Counted from the stretch's first letter, positions 13,001-24,772 are shown. The stretch is DNA of 64,000 nucleotides from Streptacidiphilus sp. P02-A3a (GCF_014084105.1 NZ_CP048289.1:6023922-6087921); one strand, 5' to 3'. Translations and numbers: made by a program. Notes: a model not told the origin generated them from the letters alone.

Positions 13001-16000
13001 AACTGGCGATCCGGGCCGGGGACGAACTCGGCGCCGACCTGCTGGACGAACTGGTCATCGAGACACCGCTGATCCTCAACCAGCGCGACGCGGTCCAGCT
13101 CCAGGTCGCCGTGGGCGCTCCGGACAACGCCGGACGGCGCACGGTCACCGTCCACTCCCGGCCCGAGGCCGCGACCGAGGGTGACGCCCGCGACTGGACC
13201 CGGCACGCCAACGGCGTACTCTCCCACGCGGGTTCGACTCCGGAGGCGGCCACGGACAGCCTCGGCGGCAGCTGGCCGCCAGTCGGGGCCACCGAGGTCG
13301 AGCTGGCCGACGTCCGAACCGCTCTGGCCGAGGCCGGACTTGAGTACGGGCCCGCGTTCCTCGGACTGCGCACGGCCTGGCGGCGCGGCGACGAGTACTT
13401 CGCCGACGTCGCCCTCCCCGAGGAGCAGCGGGAGGCCGCCGGACGCTACGGCGTGCACCCGGCGCTGCTGGACGCCGCGCTGCACCTCGCCGCGCTCCAG
13501 GACTCGCCGCAGGCCCGGCACCGGCTGCCGTTCGCCTACCGGGGGGTGCGGCTGCACGCCTCCGGCGCCGCCGCACTGCGGGTGCGGCTGCGGGCCGTCG
13601 GCTCGGAGGAGCTGGTGCTGGACACCGCCGACGGCAGCGGGGCTCCGGTGGTCACCGTCGAGTCCCTGGTCACCCGCCCGGTCTCGGCCGAGCAGCTGCG
13701 CGCGGCGGGCGACGCCACCGCGGACCGGCAGCAGGACTCGCTGTTCCGGCTCGCCTGGACGCCGCTGGCGGGGGCGGACCCGGCACCGGCGGCCGAGTCG
13801 CGTACCTGGGCTGTGATCGGCGCCGAGCCCCAGGCGCTGCTCCCCGGGGCCGAGCAGGTCCAGGCGTTCCCGGACCTCGCCGCACTCGCCGCCGCCCTGG
13901 ACGCGGGTACCCCCGCGCCCGAGCTGCTGCTGGTCGACGCCACGGCTGCCACCGCCGACGGCGCCTCACCGGTGCCCGCCGTGCACGCGGCCACCCACCG
14001 GTGGCTGGAGCTGCTGCGCGGCTGGTCCGCCGACACCCGGCTGGAGTCCACGCTGCTGGTCGTGGCCACCCGAGCGGCGGTCGCGGTCACCCCGGACGAG
14101 TCCCCGGACCTGGTCGCCGCGCCGCTGTGGGGGCTGCTCCGCTCGGCCCAGTCGGAGCACCCCGGCCGGATCCTGCTGGTCGACACCGATGCTGACGTGG
14201 CGTCACTCGTCCTGCTGCCTGGCCTCGTCCACCGTGACGAGCCGCAACTCGCGCTCCGCGCGGGATCGGTGAGCGTGCCGAGGCTGGTCCGCGCCGAGTC
14301 CGCCTCCGACACCGCCGAACTCCCGTGGAACCCCGCCGGAACCGTGCTGGTCACCGGCGGCACCGGAGTCCTCGGCTCACTGCTGGCCCGGCACCTGGTC
14401 TCCCGACACGGTGTCAAGCACCTGCTGCTGACCAGTCGTAGCGGCGCACAGGCCCCGGGAGCGGCCGAGCTGCGGGAGGAACTGACCGCGCTCGGAGTCG
14501 AGTTGACCATCGCCGCCGGAGACGCGGCGGACCGGGACTTCCTCTCCGGGCTGATCGCCGGGATCCCGGCCGAGCAGCCGCTCACAGCCGTGGTGCACAC
14601 CGCGGGTGTGCTCGACGACGGAGTGCTGGCCTCGCTCACCCCGGAGCGGTTCGACACCGTGCTGCGGCCCAAGGCCGACGCGGCCTGGAACCTGCACGAG
14701 CTGACCCGGGATCTGGATCTGGCCGCCTTCGTGCTGTTCTCCTCGGTCTCCGGGGTCCTCGGTGCTCCCGGCCAGTCCAACTACGCCGCCGCCAACACCT
14801 TCCTGGACGCCCTCGCCCAGCACCGCCGCGCCGCCGGACTGCCCGCGCAGTCCCTGGCCTGGGGCCAGTGGGCGCAGGCCAGCGGCATGACCGCGCACCT
14901 CGGCGAGGCCGATCTGGGCCGCGCCGCCCGCTTCGGCATCCGGGCGCTGTCGTCGGCCGAGGGGGTGGACCTGTTCGACGCGGCCCTTCGCCTGGACCGG
15001 GCGGTGCTGGTGCCCGCCCCGCTGGATCTGGCCGCGCTCCGCCGCCAGGCCTCCGCCGAGACCCTGCCGTCGCTGCTGCGCGGACTGGTCAGGCCCGCGC
15101 GCCGGGCCGCCGGAACCACCGCCCAGGGCGGCGGGCACCCGCTGGCGCTGCGCCTGGCCGGTCTGGACGACGCCTCGGCGCGCGATGCGGCGCTGCTGGA
15201 GCTGGTCCGGGCGGAGGTGGCGGTCGTGCTCAGCGCCGACACGGACGCCATCGGCGCGCGGCGCGCGTTCAGCGACCTCGGGCTCGACTCGCTGACCGCG
15301 ATCGAGCTGCGGAACCGGCTCAACACGGCCACCGGGCTGCGCCTCCCGGCCACGCTCACCTTCGACTACCCCACCCCGGCTGACCTCGTCGGCTATCTGC
15401 GCACGGTACTGCTCCCGGCCGAGGCCGACGCCGCGCCGACGGCCTCGGCCGTGGTCGAGGGTGGTTCGTCGGATGAGGCGGTGGCGATCGTGGGGATGGC
15501 GTGCCGCTATCCGGGTGGGGTGCGTTCGCCGGAGGACCTGTGGCGGTTGGTGGCGGACGGTGTGGACGCGGTGTCGGAGTTCCCGACCGACCGTGGCTGG
15601 GACCTGGAGCGGTTGTTCCATCCGGATCCGGACCACGCCGGTACGTCCTACAGCCGCCACGGCGGGTTCCTGGACGACGCGGCCCTGTTCGACGCGGGCT
15701 TCTTCGGGATCTCCCCGCGCGAGGCGCTGGCCACCGACCCGCAGCAGCGACTGCTGCTGGAGACCGCCTGGGAGACCCTGGAGAACGCGGGCATCGACCC
15801 CACCTCCCTGCGCGGCAGCCGCACCGGCGTCTTCGCCGGGGTGATGTACCACGACTACGCGCCACGGCTGCAGGAGGTCCCGGTCGGCCTGGAGGGCCTG
15901 GTCGGCAACGGCAACGCGGGTAGCGTGGCCACCGGTCGGATCGCCTACACGCTGGGCTTCGAGGGCCCGGCGGTGACCGTGGACACCGCCTGCTCCTCGT

Positions 16001-18729
16001 CCCTGGTCGCACTGCACCTGGCCGCCCAGTCGCTGCGCTCCGGCGAGTCCGACCTCGCCCTGGCCGGCGGCGTCACCGTGATGTCCTCGCCCGGGGCGTT
16101 CACCGAGTTCTCCCGGCAGCGCGGCCTGTCCCCCGACGGCCGTTGCAAGGCGTACGCGGGTGCCGCCGACGGCGTCGGCTGGGCCGAGGGCGTGGGCCTG
16201 CTGCTGGTGGAACGGCTGTCCGACGCCCAGCGCCTCGGCCACCCGATCCTCGCCGTGGTCCGTGGCTCCGCCGTCAACCAGGACGGCGCCTCCAACGGCC
16301 TGACCGCGCCGAACGGCCCCTCGCAGCAGCGGGTCATCCGGCAGGCCCTGACCAACGCCCGACTCACCCCGGCCGACATCGACGTGGTCGAGGGACACGG
16401 CACCGGTACCACCCTCGGTGACCCGATCGAGGCCCAGGCCCTGATCGCCACCTACGGCCAGAACCGCCCCGCCGACCGACCGCTGTGGCTCGGCTCACTG
16501 AAGTCCAACATCGGCCACACCCAGGCCGCCGCCGGGGTCGCCGGGGTCATCAAGATGGTCCAGGCGATCCAGCACGGTGTGCTGCCCAAGACCCTCCACG
16601 TCGACCAGCCCTCACCCCACGTCGACTGGACCGAAGGCAGCGTCCAGCTTCTGACGGATACCCAGGACTGGTCGCCTGCCGGTGAGTTGCGTCGCGCTGC
16701 GGTCTCCTCCTTCGGGGTGAGCGGCACCAACGCGCATGTGATCCTGGAGCAGGCCCCGGCCGTCGAGTCGCAGCCCGCGACCGCTCCGGCCACGCCCCTG
16801 CCGTGGGTGCTCTCCGCCCGGACCCCGGACGCGCTGGCAGCCCAGGCGGAACGCCTGCTCACCCTCGCCGAAACCCCGGACGCCCCGCACCCGGCCGACA
16901 TCGCCACCGCACTGCTGCACTCGCGGGCGCTGCTGGACGAGCGGGCGGTGATCGTCGCCGAGGAACCGCAGGACTACCTGACCGCCCTGCGCGCCCTGGC
17001 CACCAACGCCCCCGCCCCCGGCCTGACCCGCGGACACGTCCGCCCCACCGGCAAAACAGTCTTCGTCTTCCCCGGACAGGGATCCCAGTGGCCCGCCATG
17101 GCCACCGAACTCCTCACCACCTCACCCATCTTCACCCACCACATCCAGCAGTGCGCCGACGCCCTCGCCCCGCACACCGACTGGAACCTCCTCGACGTCC
17201 TCCACCAAACCCCGAACACACCCACCCTGGACCGCGTCGACGTCGTCCAACCCGCCCTATGGGCCGTCATGATCTCCCTCGCCCGCCTGTGGCAACACCA
17301 CGGCATCCACCCCGACGCCGTCATCGGACACAGCCAAGGCGAAATCGCCGCCGCCCACATCGCCGGCGCCCTCACCCTCACCGACTCCGCCCGCATCATC
17401 ACCCTCCGCAGCCAAGCCATCAACACCCTCAGCGGCCACGGCACCATGGCCTCCATCAACCTCCCCACCAACCAGGTACAGCAGCGCCTGGCGCCCTGGG
17501 CGGACCGCATCTCCGTCGCCGCCGTCAACGGACCCGCCACGACGATCGTCTCCGGTGAGGTCCAGGCCATCACCGAGCTCGTCAACTCGCTGGAAGCGCA
17601 GGCCATTCGCGTGCGGGTGATCCCCGTCGACTACGCCTCCCACTCCGCCCAGGTCGAACGCATCCAGGACCAGATCCTGCACGACCTCGCCCCCATCACC
17701 CCCCAAACCGCCACCATCCCCCTCCTGTCCACCGTCACCAACACCTGGATCGACACCACCACCCTCGACGCCACCTACTGGTACACCAACCTGCGCCAAA
17801 CCGTCCGACTCCACGAAGCCACCCACACCCTCGCCACCACCGGACACCACACCTACATCGAAATCAGCCCCCACCCCGTCCTCACCACCGCCATCCAAGG
17901 AACACTGGAGGAGATCGACCACCAGGCAACCGTCACCGGCACCCTGCGCCGCGACGAAGGCGGACTCAACCGCCTCCACACCTCACTCGCCGAAACCTTC
18001 GTCCACGGCACCCAGGTCACCTGGCAACCCGAAAACGACGACACCACCCCACGGCAGCACGTTCCCCTCCCCAGCTACGCCTTCCAGCACGAGCACTACT
18101 GGCTGGACAGCGCACCCGTCACCGGCCCGCGTCCCGAGCTGGCCGACGGCGCCCTGGGCGCAGTTGACGAACCGTCAACTCAGGACGCCGACAGACTGCG
18201 GGAGCAGCTGGTGGGGGCCACCGCCGAGGAGCGGGCGGTGCTGCTGCTGAACCTGGTTCTGGCCGAGACCGCGGTCGTCCTCGGGCACAGCTCCCCCACC
18301 GCCGTCGACGCCAACGGCGCGTTCAAGGATCTCGGGCTGAACTCGCTCACCGCCGTGGAGTTGCGCAACCGGCTGCGCGAGGCCTCCGGGCTGGCGCTGT
18401 CGGCGACCCTGGTCTTCGACCACCCGACGCCGGTCGCCATCGCCGACCACCTGGACGCGGAACTCGCGCTCACCGAGGTGTCGGCGCTGCCCTCCGCCTT
18501 CGTGTCGCTCGGCCAGTTGGAGAGCAGGGTCGCGGCGTCCGTCCTGGACGACGCGGAACGGCCCGAGATCGTCGCCCGCCTGCGCGGACTGCTGTCGCAG
18601 CTGGACGCCACCGCCGTCTTTTCGAGCACCGGCGGCAGCGAGAGCGACAGCGGCAACGCGATCGACATCGACGTCGCGACCGACGAAGAGCTCTTCGCGC
18701 TCATGGACAACGACCTGGATTCGCTCTGA
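10018..18729 (+). CDS. Type I PKS, two modules: KS-AT-DH-KR-ACP / KS-AT-ACP
   Basis: A 2903-residue PKS starting 31 bases after the previous gene (GAGAGG before ATG). Module C: KS Cys205 (DTACSAS), AT Ser666 in GHSIGE with HAFH at 769-772 (malonyl-CoA), DH with the HxxxGxxxxP motif from His980 and Asp1152 in [10 protein letters not shown] with LDD and Tyr1589, ACP Ser1758. The KR is B type with Pro five residues before Tyr, which normally pairs with DH to give a trans double bond. Module D: KS Cys1992, AT Ser2439 with YASH from 2539 (methylmalonyl-CoA), then directly ACP Ser2776; no reductive domain, so the beta-ketone should remain. The module D ACP reads LGLNSL, with Asn in place of the usual Asp before Ser. 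The C-terminal docking tail ends DNDLDSL. Confidence 0.97.
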   Translation: MSDDQIRHLLKRVAAELHDTQQRLHKVQEDAQEPIAIVGMACRLPGGLDTPELLWELVAAGGDAVGGFPTDRGWDVEGLYDPDPDSPGKSYTRNGAFVRGVADFDADFFGISAREALATDPQHRLLLETAWEVFERAGIDPLPLKGSRTGVFAGMNGQDYAARLNQVPSSVDGYIGNGNASSVASGRIAYSFGFEGPAVTVDTACSASLVALHLAAQSLRSGESDLALAGGVTVMASPLAFQEFSRLRGLAEDGRCKAFAAAADGTGWAEGAGLLLLERLSDAQRLGHPILAVVRGSAVNQDGASNGLTAPNGPSQQRVIRQALTNARLTPADIDAVEAHGTGTTLGDPIEAQALITAYGQNRPAERPLWIGSVKSNIAHTQAAAGVAGVIKMVQAIQHGLLPKTLHVDQPSPHVDWTEGNVRILTEAQEWPETGAPRRVGVSAFGASGTNAHVILEQAPAVEQASPEETAAEPSPAPEALPWLVSARTPAALRAQAERLISFVEAGTEPEPVDVAHALVGSRALLEERVAVVARDRIGLLDALGAVARGESGPQLVRASAATTGGGLAFLFSGQGSQRLGMGRELYDSYPVFAAAFDAVADELDRHLAGHVDRTVREIVFSATEADSGQLDRTVFTQTGLFAVEVALFRLFESWGVQPDFVSGHSIGELTAAHVADVLTLQDAAALVAARARLMQALPDGGAMVAVQATEAEVLAELANRGPLAARVGIAAVNGPTSVVLSGDEEPVIDLAGHFAEQGHRTRRLRVSHAFHSAHMEGMLAEFREVAAGLSFAAPRIPVVSNLTGVVATAEELGSADYWVRHVREPVRFRDVVGELESAGVTAFVELGPDGVLTAMVRESLGERPEGEGPLLVPALRRNRPETETVVTALAHIAVNGGRVDWTAFLGGPPGHRLDLPTYAFQRRRFWLDQPESTDTDAKGLGLTPAAHPLIGAAVGLADAGGALFTGRLSLQSHPWLADHAVLGTVLVPGTAFVELAIRAGDELGADLLDELVIETPLILNQRDAVQLQVAVGAPDNAGRRTVTVHSRPEAATEGDARDWTRHANGVLSHAGSTPEAATDSLGGSWPPVGATEVELADVRTALAEAGLEYGPAFLGLRTAWRRGDEYFADVALPEEQREAAGRYGVHPALLDAALHLAALQDSPQARHRLPFAYRGVRLHASGAAALRVRLRAVGSEELVLDTADGSGAPVVTVESLVTRPVSAEQLRAAGDATADRQQDSLFRLAWTPLAGADPAPAAESRTWAVIGAEPQALLPGAEQVQAFPDLAALAAALDAGTPAPELLLVDATAATADGASPVPAVHAATHRWLELLRGWSADTRLESTLLVVATRAAVAVTPDESPDLVAAPLWGLLRSAQSEHPGRILLVDTDADVASLVLLPGLVHRDEPQLALRAGSVSVPRLVRAESASDTAELPWNPAGTVLVTGGTGVLGSLLARHLVSRHGVKHLLLTSRSGAQAPGAAELREELTALGVELTIAAGDAADRDFLSGLIAGIPAEQPLTAVVHTAGVLDDGVLASLTPERFDTVLRPKADAAWNLHELTRDLDLAAFVLFSSVSGVLGAPGQSNYAAANTFLDALAQHRRAAGLPAQSLAWGQWAQASGMTAHLGEADLGRAARFGIRALSSAEGVDLFDAALRLDRAVLVPAPLDLAALRRQASAETLPSLLRGLVRPARRAAGTTAQGGGHPLALRLAGLDDASARDAALLELVRAEVAVVLSADTDAIGARRAFSDLGLDSLTAIELRNRLNTATGLRLPATLTFDYPTPADLVGYLRTVLLPAEADAAPTASAVVEGGSSDEAVAIVGMACRYPGGVRSPEDLWRLVADGVDAVSEFPTDRGWDLERLFHPDPDHAGTSYSRHGGFLDDAALFDAGFFGISPREALATDPQQRLLLETAWETLENAGIDPTSLRGSRTGVFAGVMYHDYAPRLQEVPVGLEGLVGNGNAGSVATGRIAYTLGFEGPAVTVDTACSSSLVALHLAAQSLRSGESDLALAGGVTVMSSPGAFTEFSRQRGLSPDGRCKAYAGAADGVGWAEGVGLLLVERLSDAQRLGHPILAVVRGSAVNQDGASNGLTAPNGPSQQRVIRQALTNARLTPADIDVVEGHGTGTTLGDPIEAQALIATYGQNRPADRPLWLGSLKSNIGHTQAAAGVAGVIKMVQAIQHGVLPKTLHVDQPSPHVDWTEGSVQLLTDTQDWSPAGELRRAAVSSFGVSGTNAHVILEQAPAVESQPATAPATPLPWVLSARTPDALAAQAERLLTLAETPDAPHPADIATALLHSRALLDERAVIVAEEPQDYLTALRALATNAPAPGLTRGHVRPTGKTVFVFPGQGSQWPAMATELLTTSPIFTHHIQQCADALAPHTDWNLLDVLHQTPNTPTLDRVDVVQPALWAVMISLARLWQHHGIHPDAVIGHSQGEIAAAHIAGALTLTDSARIITLRSQAINTLSGHGTMASINLPTNQVQQRLAPWADRISVAAVNGPATTIVSGEVQAITELVNSLEAQAIRVRVIPVDYASHSAQVERIQDQILHDLAPITPQTATIPLLSTVTNTWIDTTTLDATYWYTNLRQTVRLHEATHTLATTGHHTYIEISPHPVLTTAIQGTLEEIDHQATVTGTLRRDEGGLNRLHTSLAETFVHGTQVTWQPENDDTTPRQHVPLPSYAFQHEHYWLDSAPVTGPRPELADGALGAVDEPSTQDADRLREQLVGATAEERAVLLLNLVLAETAVVLGHSSPTAVDANGAFKDLGLNSLTAVELRNRLREASGLALSATLVFDHPTPVAIADHLDAELALTEVSALPSAFVSLGQLESRVAASVLDDAERPEIVARLRGLLSQLDATAVFSSTGGSESDSGNAIDIDVATDEELFALMDNDLDSL
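15454..15839 (+). repeat. PKS KS N-terminal direct repeat copy 2 (module D)
   Basis: Partner of 5154-5539. Module D is thus a mosaic: its KS front matches module B and its AT matches module A. Confidence 0.9.
16721..18088 (+). repeat. PKS direct repeat copy 2 (module D)
   Basis: Partner of 1798-3165 at a constant offset of 14923 bases. The changes I see include R to P in EERQD, V to I, and E to G in QETLEE. Directly after the repeat, module D passes to its ACP while module A continues into a KR. Confidence 0.93.
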
Positions 18730-18774
18730 TGCGCTCCGACCCGACCCGACCTGCCCCGAAGGAGCCCGCCGGCC

Positions 18775-21700
18775 ATGGCCGATGACGAGAAACTGCGCAC
18801 CTATCTCAAGCGTGCGATCGCCGATGCCCAGCAGTACCAGAAGCGGGTGCGCGAGCTGGAGGCGAGCACCTCGCAGCCGATCGCGATCGTCGCGATGGCC
18901 TGCCGACTGCCCGGCGGCGCGGACTCCCCGGAGAAGCTGTGGCAGCTGGTGGAGGCCGGTGGCGACACCGTGACCGAGTTCCCGGCGGACCGCGGCTGGG
19001 ACATCGAGGAGCTGTTCGACCCGGACCCGGACAGCCCCGGGAAGACCTACACCCGGCACGGCAGCTTCCTGCCCGAGGCCGCCGACTTCGACGCCGAGCT
19101 GTTCGGGATCTCCCGGCGCGAGGCGCTGGCCACCGACCCGCAGCACCGGCTGCTGCTGGAGACCGCGTGGGAGGCGCTGGAGCGGGCCGGGATCGAGCCC
19201 GGCACCCTGCGCGGCAGCAAGACCTCGGTCTTCGCCGGGATCGCGGGCGGCGACTACGCTCCGCGGCACCACGAGGCGCCGGAGGATCTGGAGGGGTACC
19301 TCGGCATCGGCTCGCTGGACAGCGTCGCCTCCGGCCGGATCGCCTACACCTTCGGCTTCGAGGGCCCGGCGGTGACCGTGGACACCGCCTGCTCGTCCTC
19401 CCTGGTCGCGCTGCACCTGGCGGTGCAGTCGCTGCGCTCCGGCGAGTCCGACCTCGCCCTGGCCGGCGGCGCCACCGTGATGTCCACCCCGCAGGGGTTC
19501 ATCGAGTTCTCCCGCCAGCGCGGCATGTCGGTGGACGGTCGCTGCCGCGCCTTCGCCGCCGACGCCGACGGGACCGGCTGGGCCGAGGGCGCCGGACTGC
19601 TGCTGCTGGAGCGGCTGTCCGACGCCCAGCGGCTCGGCCACCCGATCCTCGCGGTGGTCCGCTCCACCGCCGTCAACCAGGACGGCGCGAGCAACGGCCT
19701 GACCGCCCCCAACGGCCCGGCGCAGCAGCGGGTCATCCGGCAGGCGCTGGCCAACGCCCGGTTGAACCCCGCCGACGTCGACGCGGTCGAGGCGCACGGC
19801 ACCGGCACCACCCTCGGCGACCCGATCGAGGCCCAGGCGCTGATCGCCACCTACGGCCAGAACCGGCCCGCCGACCGGCCGCTGTGGCTCGGCTCGCTCA
19901 AGTCCAACATCGGCCACGCCCAGGCGGCGGCCGGGGTGGCCGGGGTGATCAAGACGGTGGAGGCGCTGCGCAACGGCGTGCTGCCGCGGACGCTGCACGT
20001 GGCGGAGCCCACCCCGCACGTGGACTGGTCGGCCGGGACGGTGCAGCTGCTGACCAAGGCCCGGGCCTGGCCGGAGACCGGCCGCCCGCGCCGCGCGGGC
20101 GTGTCCGCCTTCGGTGCCAGCGGCACCAACGTCCACGTGATCCTGGAGCAGGCCCCGGCCGACGCCCCCGATCCGGTCACGCCCGCCGAGACCCCGGCTC
20201 CGGCCGAGGCGGCGCCGACCAGGACCGCGGCCCCCGACCTCCGGCGGCCGCTGCCCTTCGTGCTGTCCGCGCGCACCCCGGCGGCGCTGCGTCGGCAGGC
20301 CGAGCGGCTGACCGCGCGGATCGTCAGCGACCCCGGGCTGCGCCCGGCCGACCTGGCCCACTCGCTGGCGACCTCGCGGGCGCTGCTCTCCGAGCGGGCC
20401 GTGGTGGTCGCCGCCGACCGGGACGCCCTGCTGGCGGGCCTGGCGGCGGTGGCGGCCGACGAGCCCGCGCCGCAGCTGGTCGGCGGCTCGGAGCGGCCCG
20501 GCGGCCTGGCCTTCCTGTTCACCGGTCAGGGCAGCGAGCGCACCGGCATGGGCAGCGAGCTGTACGCCACGCACCCGGCGTTCGCGGCCGCCTTCGACGC
20601 GGCGGTGGCCGAGCTGGACAAGCAGTTGAGCGGGCACGTGGACCGGTCGGTCCGGGACGCCGTGCTGACCGACGGCGGCGACGCGGCGCTGCTGCGGCGC
20701 CCGGTGTACGCCCAACCGGCGCTGTTCGCGGTCGAGGTGGCGCTGTTCCGGCTGTTCGAGTCCTGGGGGGTGCGCCCGGACGTGGTCGCCGGCTACTCGA
20801 TCGGCGAGCTGACGGCGGCACATGTGGCGGGCGTGCTCTCGCTGCCGGACGCGGCGGCCCTGGTCGCCGCCCGGGCCCGGCTGCTGGACCGGCTGCCCGC
20901 CGACGGCGCGATGCTCGCCATCCAGGTCTCCGAGGAGGAGCTGGCCCCGGTGCTGGCCGAGCACGTTGACCAGGTCGGCCTGGCCGCGGTCAACGGCCCG
21001 GAGGCGGTGGTGATCTCCGGCGAGGAGCACCTGGCGCTGTCGATCGCCTGCCGCTTCGAGGCCCTGGGCCGCAGCAGCAGGCGGCTGGAGACGGCGCAGG
21101 CGTTCCACTCCCCGCAGGTGGCGGCGATCGCGGCGGAGTTCCGCGAGGTGGCCGCCGGGCTGACCTTCGCCGCGCCGAGGATCCCGCTGGTCTCCAGCCT
21201 GACCGGGCTCCTGGCCACGGCCGAGGAGCTGGGCGACGCCGACCACTGGGTCCGCCAGGTGCAGGGCACGGTCCGCTTCCACGACGCGCTGCGGCAGCTG
21301 GCCGAGCTCGGCGCCAGTACCTTCCTGGAGCTGGGACCGGACGGGGTGCTCACCGCGCTGGCCCAGGACTCCCTGCCGGAGGTCGCGGACGGCCTGCCGC
21401 CGGTGGTGCTGCCGGTGCTGCGCCGGGGTCGTCCGGAGGCCGACACGGTCGCGGCGGCGCTGGGGCAGGCACGGATCCACGGCCGCGCGGTGGACTGGGA
21501 GGCCGTGCTGTCCGGGCTCCAGCCGCAGCGGGTGGACCTGCCGACCTACGCCTTCGACCGGAGCAGCTACTGGATCACCCCGGGCGCGCCCGTCCGCGGC
21601 GCCCGGCGCGGCTCCGGCCTCGCGGCCAGGACCCGCCCGGCGGCCTCCTCGCTGCGCAGTCGGCTGGCGGCGGTCGCGCCGGAGCAGCGCGAGGCCTTCC

Positions 21701-22881
21701 TGTTGGACGCGGTCCGGGCCGAGGCCGCCTCGGTGCTCGGCACGGTCGCCGACGCGGTCGGCCCGCACCGGCCGTTCGGCGAGCTCGGCCTGGACTCGCT
21801 GACCTCGGTGGAGCTGCGTACCCGGCTGAACCGGGGGATCGGGCTGCTGCTCCCGGCGACGCTGGTGTTCGACCACCCGACCCCGGTCCGGCTGGCCGGG
21901 TACCTGTTGCAGCGGATCGGCGACCTCCCGCAGGAGCTGCCCGCCGACCCGCTCGACGCCGACCAGCAGGACCAGGAGGAGCAGGAGCAGCGGTCCGAGC
22001 GCAATCCCCTGGACGCGCTGGACCGGATCGCCGCGCAGGGGCCGCTGGCCACGCTGTACCAGCAGCTGTGCGCCCAGGGCAGCTACCTGACCGCGTCCGA
22101 GCTGCTGATCGTCGCCTCCCACCTGCGGTCGGAGTTCGACGCCAGGGCGGCGGAGCGGCACACCCTGACGCCGCTCCAGCTGGGCACCGGACCGGCCCGG
22201 ACGAAGATCCTCTGCTTCCCGTCGCTCAGTGCCATCTCCGGCCCGCACGAGTACGCGCGGCTCGGCCACACCCTGCGCACCGAGCGCGACGTCTTCGTCT
22301 TCCCGGCGCCCGGGTTCGGCGACGGCGACCCGCTGCCGGACGGTCTGGAGACCTTCGTCGGGATGCAGGTCGAGGCGGCGCTCAAGGTGGTCGGCGACGA
22401 CCCCTTCGTCATCGTCGGCCGCTCGATGGGCGGTTGCGTGGCGCACGCGGTCGCCGCCGGTCTGGAGGACCGGGGGGTGATCCCGACCGGCCTGGCGCTG
22501 ATCGACACCTACCCGATCGAGGGCCCGCGCGACGAGGGCATCCGGGGCTGGTGGCTGGCCGCCATGATCCAGGGGATGCTCGACCGGATCGAGCGCTACG
22601 AGATGCCCTGGAACGACCACAGCCTCAGCACCATGGGCGGCTACCTGCGGATCTTCGCGGGCTGGGAGCCCAAGCCGCTGGCCGCGCCGACGCTGCTGCT
22701 GCGGGCGCTGGACCCGGTCGAGGGCATGGACCTGGACCCGGCGAGCCCGGTCGACTGGCAGGCCTACTGGCCGCTGGACGTCGAGGAGGCGGACGTCCAC
22801 GGCGACCACTTCTCGGTGCTGGAGGAGGACGCCGAGCTGACCGTGGCGGCCATCCGGGACTGGATCGACCGGCTCGGCTGA
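18775..22881 (+). CDS. Type I PKS terminal module: KS-AT-ACP-TE
   Basis: A 1368-residue last PKS protein. Residues 1-33 form the N-terminal docking coil. KS has Cys206 in DTACSSS. AT has Ser675 in GYSIGE and QAFH ending at His778; the AFHS and AQPALF motifs favour malonyl-CoA, although GYSIG replaces the usual GHSIG. ACP Ser1008 lies in GLDSLT. The C-terminal 270 residues are a thioesterase with Ser1217 in GRSMGG, Asp1244 in LALIDTYP and His1345 in HGDHFS, a complete triad. There is no KR, DH or ER, so the last beta-carbonyl stays as ketone. The TE should release the chain as acid, macrolactone or pyrone; which one cannot be read from sequence. Start ATG follows AAGGAG; 45 bases separate it from the upstream PKS. 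Confidence 0.96.
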   Translation: MADDEKLRTYLKRAIADAQQYQKRVRELEASTSQPIAIVAMACRLPGGADSPEKLWQLVEAGGDTVTEFPADRGWDIEELFDPDPDSPGKTYTRHGSFLPEAADFDAELFGISRREALATDPQHRLLLETAWEALERAGIEPGTLRGSKTSVFAGIAGGDYAPRHHEAPEDLEGYLGIGSLDSVASGRIAYTFGFEGPAVTVDTACSSSLVALHLAVQSLRSGESDLALAGGATVMSTPQGFIEFSRQRGMSVDGRCRAFAADADGTGWAEGAGLLLLERLSDAQRLGHPILAVVRSTAVNQDGASNGLTAPNGPAQQRVIRQALANARLNPADVDAVEAHGTGTTLGDPIEAQALIATYGQNRPADRPLWLGSLKSNIGHAQAAAGVAGVIKTVEALRNGVLPRTLHVAEPTPHVDWSAGTVQLLTKARAWPETGRPRRAGVSAFGASGTNVHVILEQAPADAPDPVTPAETPAPAEAAPTRTAAPDLRRPLPFVLSARTPAALRRQAERLTARIVSDPGLRPADLAHSLATSRALLSERAVVVAADRDALLAGLAAVAADEPAPQLVGGSERPGGLAFLFTGQGSERTGMGSELYATHPAFAAAFDAAVAELDKQLSGHVDRSVRDAVLTDGGDAALLRRPVYAQPALFAVEVALFRLFESWGVRPDVVAGYSIGELTAAHVAGVLSLPDAAALVAARARLLDRLPADGAMLAIQVSEEELAPVLAEHVDQVGLAAVNGPEAVVISGEEHLALSIACRFEALGRSSRRLETAQAFHSPQVAAIAAEFREVAAGLTFAAPRIPLVSSLTGLLATAEELGDADHWVRQVQGTVRFHDALRQLAELGASTFLELGPDGVLTALAQDSLPEVADGLPPVVLPVLRRGRPEADTVAAALGQARIHGRAVDWEAVLSGLQPQRVDLPTYAFDRSSYWITPGAPVRGARRGSGLAARTRPAASSLRSRLAAVAPEQREAFLLDAVRAEAASVLGTVADAVGPHRPFGELGLDSLTSVELRTRLNRGIGLLLPATLVFDHPTPVRLAGYLLQRIGDLPQELPADPLDADQQDQEEQEQRSERNPLDALDRIAAQGPLATLYQQLCAQGSYLTASELLIVASHLRSEFDARAAERHTLTPLQLGTGPARTKILCFPSLSAISGPHEYARLGHTLRTERDVFVFPAPGFGDGDPLPDGLETFVGMQVEAALKVVGDDPFVIVGRSMGGCVAHAVAAGLEDRGVIPTGLALIDTYPIEGPRDEGIRGWWLAAMIQGMLDRIERYEMPWNDHSLSTMGGYLRIFAGWEPKPLAAPTLLLRALDPVEGMDLDPASPVDWQAYWPLDVEEADVHGDHFSVLEEDAELTVAAIRDWIDRLG

Positions 22882-22955
22882 CCACCCCACCGCGGATCCG
22901 TCGCGGACCCACCCGAACCCCACCCGAACCCCTGACATCCATCCGAGGAGACAGA

Positions 22956-23729
22956 ATGGTGCCACCCGTCGTCGTCGTCACCGGCGCGGCCTCCGGAATC
23001 GGCCGGGCGACCGCCGAGCTCTACGCCGAGCGCGGCTACCGCGTGGTCGCGGTCGACGTGAACGAGTACGGGCTCAAGGAGCTCGCCGCGCGCGACGGCG
23101 AGGCGTTCGCCACGCTCGTCGGCGACGTGTCCAGCGAGGCCGTCAACAACGCCATGGTGCGGCTGGCGCTCCAGCGGTTCGGCCGCCTGGACGCCGCCGT
23201 CCTGAACGCGGGTATCGGCGGCGCCGGGCCGCTGGAGTCGGCCGGGGCGCTGGACCGCTTCGACCGGGTGCTGGCGGTGAACGTGCGCGGCGTGGCGGCG
23301 GGCATCCGGGCGTCGGTCCCGGCGCTGCGGGCGGTCGGCGGCGGCTCCATCGTGGTGACCTCGTCCATCTCCGGGCTGCGCGGCGACCCGGGGGTCTGGG
23401 GCTACAACGCCTCCAAGGCCGCCTCGATCAACCTGGTGCGGGCAGCCGCGCTTGACTATGCGTCAGAGAACATCCGGATCAACGCGATCGCCCCCGGCGG
23501 CGCGATCACCGCGATGACCGCCGGGGTGCTGGCGGACCCGGAGACGGCCGCCGTGCTGACCGCGCGGATCCCGCTGCTGCGCTGGTCGGACGCCCGGGAG
23601 CAGGCCGAGGTGATCTGGTTCCTCACCTCCCCGGCGGCGTCCTTCATCACCGGTGTCACGCTGCCGGTCGACGGCGGGATCATCGCCAGCACCGGCATCC
23701 TGCCGCCGCCGGGCCGCCCCGGCGAATAG
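22956..23729 (+). CDS. Short-chain dehydrogenase/reductase (SDR)
   Basis: A 257-residue classical SDR. It has the TGAASGIG nucleotide-binding motif near the N-terminus, NAG at the end of strand 4, the SS...YNASK catalytic Ser/Tyr/Lys set and a PGGA segment after it. The ATG follows GAGGAG by five bases. It lies 74 bases after the TE-containing PKS on the same strand with no hairpin between, so it is probably co-transcribed with the PKS genes. Expected role: NAD(P)-linked oxidation or reduction of a hydroxyl/keto group on the polyketide or a precursor; the substrate is not predictable from sequence. Confidence 0.9.
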   Translation: MVPPVVVVTGAASGIGRATAELYAERGYRVVAVDVNEYGLKELAARDGEAFATLVGDVSSEAVNNAMVRLALQRFGRLDAAVLNAGIGGAGPLESAGALDRFDRVLAVNVRGVAAGIRASVPALRAVGGGSIVVTSSISGLRGDPGVWGYNASKAASINLVRAAALDYASENIRINAIAPGGAITAMTAGVLADPETAAVLTARIPLLRWSDAREQAEVIWFLTSPAASFITGVTLPVDGGIIASTGILPPPGRPGE

Positions 23730-23798
23730 CCGAGCGCCACCGGCAGACCCATTTTCCCGCCCGGACGACCGCGGCGGGCACTGAAGAGGAGGGCATGA

Positions 23799-24245
23799 AT
23801 GGGGCAGGAAATCGCCGAGGAAAGCAGAACCGAACTCGCCAGGAACAAGGAAGTCGCCCGGCGCTATTTCGAGGAACTCGTCAACGAGCGGCGGCTCGAC
23901 CTCCTGGAGGAGATCATCGCCGAGGACGCGGCCGACGAGACCCGGGTCGGCCCCGGCGGCCGGGGCAGCCGCGAGGACTTCCGCGAGCACGCCGTGTGGC
24001 TCTTCGAGAACGTCGGCGGTGCCCGCACCACCATCACCGACCTGATCGCCGAGGGCGACCGGGTGGTGGTCTTCTGGCGGCTGGAGGGCGTCCAGCTCGG
24101 GGAGTTCTTCGGGGTCCCGGCCACCGGCAGGCCGTTCAGCGGCGCCAGCATCAGCACGCTCACCATCAGGGACGGCAAAGTCGTCCGCTACAACGTCCTG
24201 CCCGACCGCCTCGGCGTGGTCCGGCAGTTGGAGGCAACCCCATGA
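23799..24245 (+). CDS. SnoaL-like (NTF2-fold) polyketide cyclase/ester-cyclase family protein
   Basis: A 148-residue protein with the SnoaL pattern: an N-terminal helix (ARNKEVARRYFEEL), a central helix, and strands ending in FSGASISTLTIRDGKVVRYN. The family includes aldol cyclases of aromatic polyketides, epoxide-opening enzymes and many proteins of unknown activity. An ATG at 23795 is out of frame; the GAGGAGGG site at 23786-23793 fits ATG 23799. It overlaps the next gene by ATGA. Its position after a PKS that should release a reactive diketo chain makes a cyclisation or tailoring role attractive, but this is inference. Confidence 0.85.
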   Translation: MGQEIAEESRTELARNKEVARRYFEELVNERRLDLLEEIIAEDAADETRVGPGGRGSREDFREHAVWLFENVGGARTTITDLIAEGDRVVVFWRLEGVQLGEFFGVPATGRPFSGASISTLTIRDGKVVRYNVLPDRLGVVRQLEATP

Positions 24246-24715
24246 CCCGCAAGCTGCTCGCCACCGACCTCGCCGAGATCCGGCAGACCCTGTCGCTGTT
24301 CTCGCACGTGTTCGACAACGGTGACGCGGACGCCCTGGACCTGGTCTTCACCGAGGACGTCACGGTGCGCAACACCATCGGCCGGGGCTACGAGCTGGTC
24401 GGCATCGAGGCGGCCCGGGACTTCACCCGCCGGTTCGTCGTCGGCACGGTCGACCACCAGACCCTGGACACGGTGGTGCTGGTGGACGAGGACGGCACCG
24501 TCCGCACCCGCAGCCGGTACCTGGGGCTGCTGGCCGACGGCAGCATCCACGGCGGTGACTACTACGACATCCTGGTCCGCACCGAGGCCGGCTGGCGGAT
24601 CAGCTACCGGCTCTCGACGTCCCGGCTGCCGAAGCTGGAGAAGACCGAGCCGGAGCCCGGCCTGCTCGACCCGTGGCGTCCGCGCGCCGGGCAGCCCCCG
24701 GTGACGCTGATCTGA
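24242..24715 (+). CDS. SnoaL-like domain protein (second NTF2-fold protein)
   Basis: A 157-residue protein of the SnoaL_4-like group: IRQTLSLFSHVFDNGDADALDLVFTEDV at the start is written here only as its key features, an initial helix, an FDNGD turn and an FTEDV strand. Later segments, GGDYYDILVRTEAGWRISY, are the usual final strands. Its ATG lies inside the stop of the preceding gene, so the two NTF2-fold proteins are translationally coupled and may form a heteromer. Related proteins act as cyclases, dehydratases or small hydroxylation partners; the activity here is unknown. A strong hairpin follows 21 bases after the stop, probably ending the PKS transcript. Confidence 0.82.
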   Translation: MTRKLLATDLAEIRQTLSLFSHVFDNGDADALDLVFTEDVTVRNTIGRGYELVGIEAARDFTRRFVVGTVDHQTLDTVVLVDEDGTVRTRSRYLGLLADGSIHGGDYYDILVRTEAGWRISYRLSTSRLPKLEKTEPEPGLLDPWRPRAGQPPVTLI

Positions 24716-24736
24716 GCCACCGCCGCCCCACCCGCC

Positions 24737-24772
24737 GACGGCGGGCCCGCGCACCCGCGCGGGCCCGCCGTC
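24737..24772 (+). terminator. Strong hairpin terminator after the SnoaL pair
   Basis: A perfect 16-bp inverted repeat (arms 24737-24752 and 24757-24772) with the 4-base loop ACCC. There is no clear T-run, as is common in actinomycetes. It separates the PKS/tailoring genes from the ABC transporter operon. Confidence 0.82.

Noticed and set aside
18175-22965. A 1596-codon open frame on the - strand opposite two PKS genes
   Set aside because: It is the high-GC shadow of real + strand PKS frames; its translation is low-complexity, has no recognisable domain and the + strand has full PKS motifs throughout.
23795-24715. A single 306-codon frame from ATG 23795 joining both SnoaL genes
   Set aside because: Its first half is out of frame with the conserved SnoaL sequence starting at 23799; the real genes are two overlapping frames.
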